Assembly (NCBI GenBank): GCA_019241645.1
Contig: JAFAWQ010000003.1
Span: 62,001 to 126,000, forward strand
Source: Alphaproteobacteria bacterium
GTDB taxonomy: Bacteria; Pseudomonadota; Alphaproteobacteria; Micropepsales; Micropepsaceae
Length of the DNA stretch: 64,000 nucleotides
Reading direction: 5' to 3'
Below the pieces are notes generated by a model. That model ran no database searches. It worked only from the letters and a program-made list of their open reading frames with translations, and was not told the origin of the DNA. This document shows positions 35,924 through 43,776 of the stretch, in pieces. The translations under genes and the position numbers were made by a program. Each line of letters begins with the position of its first letter. Positions within the stretch are counted from its first letter, which is position 1.

Positions 35924-37114
35924 TCATGGATTTACAGCGAAGATTGTTCCACAGCCAGCAGCACCGCAGCCATCTGAGGTACCCCCGTTGAGGGTTATCC
36001 CGTACAATACGCCATTGACCTCTACTAAGTTCGTTTCCGGATAGCTTCCGTCAGGAGCGCCACCGAATGCATGCAAAATAGTCTCGGCACCATTTTTTGC
36101 CTTCAGCCTAAACACGGTGCCGCAGCCATTGCCCCCGCAGCCGGTCCCGCCGCCAGCAGTTGCCGTGCCATAAAGATTCTTTTTTATCGACAGCAACGGT
36201 CCTTGAGGATGGGCGCTGTCAAATCCGCAAGCGAATGAGTGAAGTATGAAATGGCCGAAGCCGGTCGTGGTGTAAAAAGCCGTTCCGCAATCGCCACTGC
36301 CACCATAGTAAGTTGTACCGTACAAGCCGGGTGTGGTTAGCCCTGCAAACGGCTGAGAGGAGTCCGGGGCCCCAAGGAAATCGTCGAATTTGGTATAGGT
36401 GGCCTGCTCGAGGTCATACGAAAAAGCAGTGCCGACATCTGCCTCGCCTCCACGTGACGTCGTCCCGTAAAAGACACCGTCCAACTCAGTCAAACCTGCC
36501 TGGGGATATGCGCCATCGTGCTGCTGACTTCCTCCGAAAGCGACAAGGACGGCCTCAAGACCAGAATTTGTTTCTACGACATATATGGTGCCGCAACTTT
36601 GAGGACAGTTTCCGTTTCCTCCGCCTGTCTCCGTTGTGCCATAAAGTCTCCCATATAGATAAGCCAGGTCGCCCACAGGATGCTGACCGTCTTGCCCACC
36701 CGCGAAAATATGCAGCGTCTGCATGCTGCCTGTTTTCGGATTCACCGAGAAGACGGTGCCGCGTCCGTTCGTGCCACCTTCATAAGCGGTGCCGTAGAGC
36801 TTTTTCTTCACATAAATCATATGCGAGATTGGATGAGAACCATCAGGGCCACCGGTAAACGCGTAAACTGTTTTGAACTGTCCGTTGGTCGGATCAATGG
36901 AGAAAATGGTGCCAGCATCGGAAGCGCCGCCGTACCGTGTTGTCCCATAGAGTAGCGACCCAACAGAAACCAACCCCGCACTTGGATGACTCCCGTCAGT
37001 GCAATTTTGTTTGCTGCAAAAGGAATACAAAACCGATTCGCTAGACGCGTTTCCTGTGGACGCCATGGCAGCGCAAAGACCTAAACCGAAAACACCTAAA
37101 ACAACTTGCCTCAT
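35924..37114 (-). CDS. secreted GloVer tandem-repeat protein
   Basis: The 396-residue product has a signal peptide (cleavage near GNA, residue 23) and about eight repeats of roughly 45 residues with the pattern L-Y-G-T-T-x-x-G-G-x-x-x-x-G-T-I/V-F-S and HxFxGGxDGSHP, for example LLYGTTRYGGASDAGTIFS and GRLYGTTETGGGNGNC. This is the choice-of-anchor GloVer repeat, found in secreted proteins of unknown function. Base composition is clearly lower in GC than priA or xerC, which hints at transfer. The upstream Shine-Dalgarno region is G-rich. Confidence 0.8.
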   Translation of the reverse strand: MRQVVLGVFGLGLCAAMASTGNASSESVLYSFCSKQNCTDGSHPSAGLVSVGSLLYGTTRYGGASDAGTIFSIDPTNGQFKTVYAFTGGPDGSHPISHMIYVKKKLYGTAYEGGTNGRGTVFSVNPKTGSMQTLHIFAGGQDGQHPVGDLAYLYGRLYGTTETGGGNGNCPQSCGTIYVVETNSGLEAVLVAFGGSQQHDGAYPQAGLTELDGVFYGTTSRGGEADVGTAFSYDLEQATYTKFDDFLGAPDSSQPFAGLTTPGLYGTTYYGGSGDCGTAFYTTTGFGHFILHSFACGFDSAHPQGPLLSIKKNLYGTATAGGGTGCGGNGCGTVFRLKAKNGAETILHAFGGAPDGSYPETNLVEVNGVLYGITLNGGTSDGCGAAGCGTIFAVNP

Positions 37115-37261
37115 CTTTTTTCCCCCATTTTCCCGAAACGAGATGGAGATTCTTTCACAGTCTAGCAAAGAGGCGCAAGGGTATTTGGGGGGCGCCTTGT
37201 AAAGAATAATTCGCGGAGCGCGCTGCATCCGAACGGCGGCAGCGTGGTGAATTCGTAAAGC

Positions 37262-39493
37262 TCAGCCGAACAGCAACACCGCGAATTCCGGCTTCGGGCT
37301 GATCCAGGAGCGTTCCAGCCGCCAGCCGCTCTCTGCCGCCCGTGCCGCGAAATTTTCGACGATGTATTTGCGGCTGTTCTCGGTGTGGATGGATTCACCG
37401 GCGCGGAAACGGAACTGCCGGCCGGAGACCGTGACCGTCTGATCGATTTTCGAGACGAGATGGGCTTCGATACGGCGCTCCGCCTCGTTCCACAAGGAGT
37501 GGTGGGTAAAGGTGCGCACGTCGAAATTGGCGTCGAGCTCGCGGTTCATGCGCACGAGCAGGTTGAGATTGAACGCCGTGGTGATGCCGGCCTTGTCGTT
37601 GTAGGCGGCGATCAGCGTCTCGGGATCCTTCACCAGATCGAGACCGATCAGCAGCCGGCCATTTTTTCCAAGCAACGCGCGGGCGCGCGCGAGAAACATC
37701 TGCGCTTCTTCGTCCGAGAGATTTCCGATGGTCGAGCCGGGGAAGAATCCCAGCAGCGGCCGCGCCCGCAGGTCTTCCGGCAAGGTCAAAGGCTGCATGA
37801 AATCGCCCGCGAATGGACGGATGCGCAGATCGGGATATTGGGTCCCCAGCATGCGGCTGGTGCGATCCAGCGATGAGGGGGCGATGTCGATGGGGACGTA
37901 ATCGCGAATCTGCGGCACATGGTTCAGCAGAATGCGCGTCTTGAGACTGGCGCCGCTGCCGAACTCCACGAGCGCTGTCTCCGGCCCCAGCAGCTGCGCC
38001 AGCTGCGGCCCAATATCGCCCAACAGTCCGCATTCGGTGCGCGTCAGATAGTATTCCGGCAGGCAGCAGATTTCCTCGAAAAGCTCGGCGCCGATCTCAT
38101 CGTAGAAATACTTGCTGCTCAGCTGCTTTTGCGGACGCGCAAGTCCCTCCCAGACGTCTCCGAGAAAGGCGGAATTGTCCTGGCTCTCCGCATTCGCGCG
38201 CGGACGCGGCGGCGCATCGTCCGCCAGCCGCAATCCGCTGAACTGCCAGCGCTGGTGCGGATAGAAGAAGTTGCGATAGCTGGCCCGCACATGTCCGCGC
38301 GGTGTGACGCAGGAGCCGCCGCGCAGCACCATCTGGTTGATCATGAACTTGCCGTTGTATTCGCCGACGGCGCCTTCCGGCATGCGATAACCGGGGTATG
38401 GCGCGTAGGCGCTCGCCGTCCACTCCCACACATCGCCGAACATCTGGCGGGAATTGCCCGCGGGAAGCGGCCGCAGAAAGCCATCCTCGCGATAATTGCC
38501 TTCGCTCACCTCCTCAGATGAGGCGGCATGTTCCCATTCCGCCTCGGTCGGCAAGCGCTTGCCGCGCCAGCGCGCGAAAGCGTCCGCCTCGTAGTAGCTG
38601 ACATGCGCGACCGGCGCGTCCGGATCGATCGGCTGCTCGCCGGCCAATGTCATTGCAAACCATTGCCCGTCGCGCTGTTCCCAGTAGAGCGGCGCGTGCC
38701 AGCCGCTTTCCGTTGCGCACTGCCAGCCGTCCGACAGCCAGTGTTTCGGATCGCGGTATCCGCCCGCGCTCATGAATTCCAGCCATTCGCCATTATTGAC
38801 GAGGCGGTTCGCCAGCGCGAAGGGCTGTAGCAGCACATCGTGGCGCGGACGCTCATTGTCGAAGGCAAATCCGTCGCCGGCCTGCCCGATGGTGGCGATG
38901 CCGCCATCGAACCGCTCGAACGCGAACGCCGCGGGATTGGACTGCGCGGCGGAACGATAGTTGGCGTAAGAAGGCCGCAACGGATTTTGGGCGAAGGCGT
39001 GCAGGATGTCGGTGAGGATCAGCTCCTGATGCTGCTGTTCGTGATGCAGCCCGAGTTCCACCAGCGCCGCCGTTTCCGCCTTCACCTCGCCCGCTAACAG
39101 ATCGCGCATCGCCGCATCGACATGCCGGCGGTAGGCGCCAATCTCATCCGCCGATGGCCGGGAAAGCAGTCCGCGCTGTGGCCGCGCATGCCGCGCGCCG
39201 ACGGCGTCGTAATAGGAGTTGAACAGGTAGGAATACGACGGATCGAACGGCCGGTATGCGGCGACCTTCGAAAGCACAAACGTTTCGAAAAACCACGTGG
39301 TGTGCGCGCGGTGCCATTTCGCCGGGCTCGCATCCGCCATTGACTGCAAATTCTGGTCTTCAGCAGAAAGCGGAGCCGCCAACGCTTCCGTCGCCTCGCG
39401 CACGTCGCGGAAGGGTTGGAACAGGCCTGAATCCGCGTTGCTTGCCTGATGCGGCACAGTGCGGGCGAGCCGTATCTTTGGTTGAACGTTCAT
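37262..39493 (-). CDS. fused ergothioneine enzyme: EgtB sulfoxide synthase plus EgtD methyltransferase
   Basis: One uninterrupted 743-residue frame holds both enzymes. Residues about 25-430 are EgtB: DinB-like part with WHRAHTTWFFETF (His 61 and 64) and the iron motif HHEQQHQELILTD (His151-x3-His155-x-Glu), then the formylglycine-enzyme-like part ending GGSCVTPRGHVRASYRNFFYP. After a linker near 425-455, EgtD follows: SSKYFYDEIGAELFEEI, the SAM loop LVEFGSGASLKTRILL (about 506) and GFFPGSTIGNL. EgtD trimethylates histidine; EgtB adds cysteine with oxygen. Both domains look complete. In fungal Egt1 the order is reversed (EgtD first). Confidence 0.92.
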   Translation of the reverse strand: MNVQPKIRLARTVPHQASNADSGLFQPFRDVREATEALAAPLSAEDQNLQSMADASPAKWHRAHTTWFFETFVLSKVAAYRPFDPSYSYLFNSYYDAVGARHARPQRGLLSRPSADEIGAYRRHVDAAMRDLLAGEVKAETAALVELGLHHEQQHQELILTDILHAFAQNPLRPSYANYRSAAQSNPAAFAFERFDGGIATIGQAGDGFAFDNERPRHDVLLQPFALANRLVNNGEWLEFMSAGGYRDPKHWLSDGWQCATESGWHAPLYWEQRDGQWFAMTLAGEQPIDPDAPVAHVSYYEADAFARWRGKRLPTEAEWEHAASSEEVSEGNYREDGFLRPLPAGNSRQMFGDVWEWTASAYAPYPGYRMPEGAVGEYNGKFMINQMVLRGGSCVTPRGHVRASYRNFFYPHQRWQFSGLRLADDAPPRPRANAESQDNSAFLGDVWEGLARPQKQLSSKYFYDEIGAELFEEICCLPEYYLTRTECGLLGDIGPQLAQLLGPETALVEFGSGASLKTRILLNHVPQIRDYVPIDIAPSSLDRTSRMLGTQYPDLRIRPFAGDFMQPLTLPEDLRARPLLGFFPGSTIGNLSDEEAQMFLARARALLGKNGRLLIGLDLVKDPETLIAAYNDKAGITTAFNLNLLVRMNRELDANFDVRTFTHHSLWNEAERRIEAHLVSKIDQTVTVSGRQFRFRAGESIHTENSRKYIVENFAARAAESGWRLERSWISPKPEFAVLLFG

Positions 39494-39685
39494 CCGTCAC
39501 ACCCCAACCCCGCCGGCGTCTCTCTTAGGGAGAAACCACGGAAACTCTCATTTGATACAAAAGTTCCCGCGTCTCGCGGTCAAGGGCTGAAGGCAGCGCG
39601 TTGAATGTGAACGCGAATTCCGGTAGCCGGCCGGAACCGCGCCGCTGCCCTTCCGTTTGCAAACCATCCTTCCGGAGCAAGCCCC

Positions 39686-40252
39686 ATGACCAAGATCAAC
39701 GACGCGCGCATTCTCATCATAGCCACCAACGGTTTCGAACAGTCGGAGTTGGAAAAGCCACGCGACGGATTGCGCGCCGCTGGCGCGACTGTGGATGTCG
39801 CGTCGCCCGATGGCAAAAGCATCCGCGGTTGGCAGAAGGGGGATTGGGGGCAGGCTGTCGAGGTCGACAAGAAAATCGCCGACTGCAACTGCGCCGATTA
39901 CGACACGCTGGTGCTTCCCGGCGGCGTGATCAATCCCGACAAGCTGCGCGTGGATCAGGATGCCATGCGCACGGTGCGCGAATTTCTCTCCAGTGGAAAA
40001 ATTGTCGCTGCCGTCTGCCACGGGCCGTGGCTGCTGGTTGAGGCAGATGCCTGCAAGGGCCGCAACATGACCTCCTACAAATCCATCCGGAAAGACGTGG
40101 AGAATGCCGGCGCCAACTGGGTGGATGAGGAAGTCGTCACCGATCTTGGCATCATCACCAGCCGCAACCCGGGCGATCTGGACGCTTTCACCAAAAAGAT
40201 CATCGAGGAAGTGCGGGAAGGCCGCCACCAGCGCCGCGAAGCGGCGGAGTAA
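39686..40252 (+). CDS. DJ-1/PfpI family protein (type 1 glutamine amidotransferase fold)
   Basis: The 188-residue protein starts with the class-typical ARILIIATNGFEQSELEKPRD, has the nucleophile elbow AAVCHGPWLLVEAD (Cys near residue 111 with an adjacent His), and ends with a TSRNPGDLDAFTKKIIEE segment typical of PfpI/YhbO. Members are deglycases, chaperones or proteases; YhbO-like stress protection is the closest guess. It stands alone on the plus strand with its own spacer. Confidence 0.9.
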   Translation: MTKINDARILIIATNGFEQSELEKPRDGLRAAGATVDVASPDGKSIRGWQKGDWGQAVEVDKKIADCNCADYDTLVLPGGVINPDKLRVDQDAMRTVREFLSSGKIVAAVCHGPWLLVEADACKGRNMTSYKSIRKDVENAGANWVDEEVVTDLGIITSRNPGDLDAFTKKIIEEVREGRHQRREAAE

Positions 40253-40313
40253 TTTGTCTTAATACCGTTGAGCGGCGACCTCGCTGGCCGCGAGATCGCC
40301 GCCAGCGCTTACA

Positions 40314-40439
40314 TCATTTGTGGCAATGATGATGGCCGTGCTCGTGCTTGCATTTCATATTGTCGATGCCGGCTGAAGCGGCGGTGGCGCCCAATCCGAT
40401 CATCAGCGCGGTAACGGCCATAACGAGACGTGCGATCAT
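40314..40439 (-). CDS. secreted His/Cys-rich mini-protein
   Basis: This 41-residue frame has a clean signal peptide, MIARLVMAVTALMIGLGATA then ASA (cleavage near residue 23). The mature peptide is only 18 residues, GIDNMKCKHEHGHHHCHK, with six His and two Cys. This composition suggests binding of copper, zinc or nickel in the periplasm. I do not recognise a named family. It is too short for most gene callers, but the signal peptide and composition make a chance frame unlikely. Confidence 0.65.
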   Translation of the reverse strand: MIARLVMAVTALMIGLGATAASAGIDNMKCKHEHGHHHCHK

Positions 40440-40629
40440 AACGAACTTCTTTGTTGTTGCTTTTGGTACGCGTCGCATCCCGGTGGCCCGACATCCGGTG
40501 GGTTGCCGATGTGATGACGGATTTGCGCGAAGTCCAACAACACTGTTGGCGTGCTTCATGATTCGCAAACTTCAGTTGCTTTTCCCTGCCATGTGCTGGA
40601 AATATGTGCTGCAGATTGGAGGGGGTGTT

Positions 40630-41658
40630 ATGGTCGCGCCGCGAGCAAATCATTTGGCAGGGCATCGCCATCTCAATTTGCTGGGCTCATGTTCCGTCAC
40701 CATGTTCCTGGTCTTGTCTGGACACGCGGCCATCGCCGAAAGCCAGATCACAAGCTTCGATGTGACGGGAGCGCAGGGCACTTACGCGCTCGCCATCAAT
40801 GCGGTGGGTTCCATCGCCGGTTACTATCTCGACAGCGGCTCCCATAAGCATGGCTTCGTTCGCGGCCCGGATGGAACCATCCAAAAGTTCGACGTGAAGA
40901 AGGCCGTCGAAACCGAGGCCGACTGCATCGATACGCAAGGCACGATTGCGGGAATGTATATAGACGGGGCAGGCGCGGCCCATGGTTTTGTCCGGCACCC
41001 CGACGGCACAATCGAGAGCTTTACGCCCGCCAACGGGCGAGCAACGCATGCATTAGGCATCAACGATGCCGGGACCGTGGCCGGCTGGTATCTGGATCAG
41101 AGCGCGAATGGTGCTGGGTACATCCGGAGCGCAGACGGGACGATCACATCGTTCTCGGCGCCAAAAGGGTCCGGAACGATTGCGGTTTCCATCAATACGA
41201 AAGGGGCAGTCACGGGGTCGTGGATCACATCCGAAGGTTATCCCAGCGGATTTGTTCGGACTACCGGCGGCAAACTGAAGACATTTGGATTTCCCGGCGC
41301 GCTTTTCACCACGCCCGAAAGCATTAACGACAAGGTCGTTGTTGCCGGCTACTATTACACGCCGGACTTTGTGGAGCACGGCTTCACCTACTCCTCGGTA
41401 AAGAAAAATGCCACCATTGACGTTCCGGACGCGACCGCGACGGAAGTTCGGAGCATCAACAGCCGGGGCGCGCTCGCGGGAAATTTCACGGCACAATCCG
41501 TCAGTCACGCATTTTTTCACACCGCCGGCGGTAAGCTCATTCCTTTCGACCCTGCAGGGTCGACCGGCAGTGTGGCGACGAGCATCAACGACGCGGGCGT
41601 GATCGCCGGTTACTACGCGATTGACGCTTCAACCCACGGATTTGTCCGCACGCCCTGA
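40630..41658 (+). CDS. secreted HAF-like repeat protein
   Basis: The 342-residue product has a signal peptide (cleavage near AIA, residue 36) and repeats of about 40 residues with the pattern INAVGSIAGYYLDSG then HGFVRGPDGTIQKFDV, recurring as GINDAGTVAGWYLDQS, SINDAGVIAGYYAIDA. It is the same repeat family as the protein at 23571-24596. GGAGGGGGT precedes the ATG at 40630. Function is unknown; export is likely. Confidence 0.78.
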   Translation: MVAPRANHLAGHRHLNLLGSCSVTMFLVLSGHAAIAESQITSFDVTGAQGTYALAINAVGSIAGYYLDSGSHKHGFVRGPDGTIQKFDVKKAVETEADCIDTQGTIAGMYIDGAGAAHGFVRHPDGTIESFTPANGRATHALGINDAGTVAGWYLDQSANGAGYIRSADGTITSFSAPKGSGTIAVSINTKGAVTGSWITSEGYPSGFVRTTGGKLKTFGFPGALFTTPESINDKVVVAGYYYTPDFVEHGFTYSSVKKNATIDVPDATATEVRSINSRGALAGNFTAQSVSHAFFHTAGGKLIPFDPAGSTGSVATSINDAGVIAGYYAIDASTHGFVRTP

Positions 41659-41694
41659 GAGCGCAACATCCTGGGGTAGAGAGTCGGCTGGGGA

Positions 41695-42162
41695 TCAGCC
41701 CTCGTCGTCGTGCGGCAGCGCCGGCCCCACCTTGCGTTCGATCCATTTTTCGCCCTGCCGCCCGAACATCAAGAGCAGCATCGCCAGCGCAAAGCCGATG
41801 CCGAGAATGCGCCAATCGGAAACCGCGCAGGCGGTGCCGAGCGCGGCCGTCACCCACACGGTCGCCGCCGTTGTGATGTTGCGCACCGTCTCCTTGGCTT
41901 CGCTGCGCAGGATCACGCCCCCGCCGAGGAATCCGATGCCGGTGAGGACGCCCTGCACCACGCCCTGTAGCACGCGGCTGTAGGCGTCGTTGTCGAAGGC
42001 AATGTGCGCCTCATGGGTGAGGCCCAAGGTCACCACCGCGGCGCCGAGGCTGACGAGCCCGAGTGTGCGGATGCCCGTCGGCTTGCCTTTGAGGTCGCGG
42101 TTCAGCCCCAGCGCCATGCCGATGGCGACAGCGGCCAGCAATCGGAGAATGATGTCAGTCAT
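41695..42162 (-). CDS. MgtC/SapB family membrane protein
   Basis: The 155-residue protein has four predicted membrane helices and the MgtC signature: IGMALGLNRDLKGKPTGIRTL-type N-terminus with the GxxxGxxREx-like acidic/basic motif, LGLVSLGAAVVTLG, and VLTGIGFLGGGVILRSE. MgtC-type proteins affect membrane ATPases and Mg2+ homeostasis; short forms of this type have unknown targets. There is no clear C-terminal ACT-like domain. Confidence 0.9.
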   Translation of the reverse strand: MTDIILRLLAAVAIGMALGLNRDLKGKPTGIRTLGLVSLGAAVVTLGLTHEAHIAFDNDAYSRVLQGVVQGVLTGIGFLGGGVILRSEAKETVRNITTAATVWVTAALGTACAVSDWRILGIGFALAMLLLMFGRQGEKWIERKVGPALPHDDEG

Positions 42163-42189
42163 TTGGTCTGATATAGCAGCGACACGCGG

Positions 42190-42750
42190 CTATGGCGCGT
42201 ATTGCGTGAACACGAAATCCTGGTCCTTACCCGGCGCGTGACACACGAAGCAGGTCTTGTGCACCGCTTCGCCGTCGGGCTTGCCCGCGGTGAATTCGCC
42301 GAAGCCCCAGCCGCCGCTGGACGCGTATTTCTTCGAATCTTTCACCATGACCTGCACGTTGGTCGGCGCACCGGCCACGAACGAGGAGGCCAGCATCTTT
42401 TCGATCACCGCCGTGGGCACGCCCTGTTTCTCGCCGGCAGCGCGGAAGACCTTGTTGTTCAGTTCCGATGTGGCCTGCCGGTAGGCAAGGCGCACGATGA
42501 TGCTGCCATCCGGGAAAGGCCGCGTTCCGTCGCGAAACGCCTTCATGGCAATGGCATTGGCGAGCTTGGCGCGCAGATCGTTCTGCGGCGCGCCGACGCT
42601 GGCGATGGAGACCATCGGCCAGTCGCGGTATCCGTCAGGGAGCTTGACTCCATAGATCGGAGCCGCGCCGCCGTCCTGCCCGGAGGCAACGGACATCGCC
42701 GCGCCCGCAACGGCGGCAACCACCGCACCCAACACAATGGCCTGTTTCAT
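42190..42750 (-). CDS. cytochrome P460 family protein
   Basis: The 186-residue secreted protein has an N-terminal signal sequence and the P460 domain blocks VKLPDGYRDWPMVSIASVG, NDLRAKLANAIAMKAFRDG, FPDGSIIVRLAYRQ and the heme-binding CFVCH near residue 171. P460 proteins bind a cross-linked c-type heme and oxidise hydroxylamine or detoxify nitrogen oxides. No other nitrogen gene is nearby. Confidence 0.9.
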   Translation of the reverse strand: MKQAIVLGAVVAAVAGAAMSVASGQDGGAAPIYGVKLPDGYRDWPMVSIASVGAPQNDLRAKLANAIAMKAFRDGTRPFPDGSIIVRLAYRQATSELNNKVFRAAGEKQGVPTAVIEKMLASSFVAGAPTNVQVMVKDSKKYASSGGWGFGEFTAGKPDGEAVHKTCFVCHAPGKDQDFVFTQYAP

Positions 42751-42921
42751 CTCATCCCCCGATCATTGGGGCCAACCTATCATGGACACGGCACGGCCAC
42801 AGGCCCCACAGACTGATGGACCCGGGCGAGGGCGGATCGCCTCCGCCGTTATCCGCCTCGCATGGGGTGGACGGTCGCGATCTGAAGAAATCCCGTCGAC
42901 CGCTTGATCTGCGGGCCATAT

Positions 42922-42936
42922 GTTCCTATATTGTTC
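42922..42936 (+). promoter_or_regulatory. LexA-type SOS box
   Basis: GTTC-CTATATT-GTTC matches the alphaproteobacterial LexA site GTTC-N7-GTTC exactly. It ends two bases before an ATG at 42939 and lies in an AT-rich stretch unlike its surroundings. Binding by LexA is inferred from the motif. Confidence 0.55.
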
Positions 42937-42938
42937 TT

Positions 42939-43650
42939 ATGATCAGTTTATGTTCGGCCCTGGAGGAACATCTCCAGGCGCAGGTGGCTTTGGGAGGAGC
43001 GTTTCGGGAGCGGGCGATGGAAGCTGCCGACCCACGCCTGCGCTCGGCCTGGATCCGGCATTTCCTGCGCCTTACCAATGGGATAGCGGCGACCGGCCAC
43101 GCGATCGCGCGGCTCCGGCATGCCGACGGCGAGTCCGCAAGCTTAGCCCTGGCCGCGATGAGTCTGCCGCCCTTGCCGCCCCTGCCGGAGGAGGGGGAGG
43201 GGGTACCCGTCGAAATCCGCAAAACAACTCCAGCCGGAATTTGTAGTGAAAATAACAGCTTACACGATTCCTTGTCCTCTCCCGCTTGCGGGGGAGGTGG
43301 ATCGCATGAGCGCAGCGAGTGCGAGACGGTAGGGGGAACAACGCAAGCCCCCCTTCCGCCTCGCAAGCAACCGCTTGCTCGGCACCTCCCCCGCACGCGG
43401 GGGAGGATAATAGGCGCCAAATCCAAAGGCGGGGCGCCGAAGGGCAACCGGAATGCCCGGAAGTCTGGCTGCCACACCGCCGCGTTCCACGATTTCAGCC
43501 GGGCGGTGACCGTCTACCTGCGAGCTCTGAAGGCCCAGTTGGCAGTGGCGACCGCGGCGCTGCCACCGCCTTCACGGCAGATCACCTATGTCATCACCAC
43601 GCCAGAACGCTGCTACACCCGAACCCTGCGGAGCCGCCGGCCATCGGCAC
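42939..43650 (+). pseudogene. decayed SOS-linked ORF carrying a palindromic insertion
   Basis: From ATG 42939 an open frame reads MISLCSALEEHLQAQVALGG and a helical segment up to about 43165, then low-complexity proline/glutamate sequence, then the palindromic element (43276-43406), then AKSKGGAPKGNRNARKSGCHTAA. The GGAPKGNRNA motif is known from small proteins of Alphaproteobacteria and phages, where it is followed by a basic tail. Here the frame shows no natural stop before it enters the aldehyde dehydrogenase gene in a different frame. I judge the gene disrupted; the end coordinate is approximate. Confidence 0.45.
43276..43406. repeat. 131-bp MITE-like palindromic element
   Basis: The left 24 bases (43276-43299) and the right 24 (43383-43406) are inverted repeats matching at 22 of 24 positions. 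Each end is itself a hairpin built on CTCCCCCGC/GCGGGGGAG-type arms, the same stem as at 23508-23529. The centre contains the short palindrome around GAGCGCAGCGAGTGC. It keeps the surrounding frame open. Translations of such repeats (GGGSHERSECETVG) appear inside many alphaproteobacterial annotations. Confidence 0.75.
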
Positions 43651-43776
43651 CACCGGCACCGCAACCGCGCGACACCGCAGCAGCGCAAGGATCGAAGCCG
43701 GTCATTGGCCGCCCCGCCCCGCGCCTCTATATTGGCGGGAGTTCATTCCCGAAATCGCGCGCACCCGGAGCCGCCA

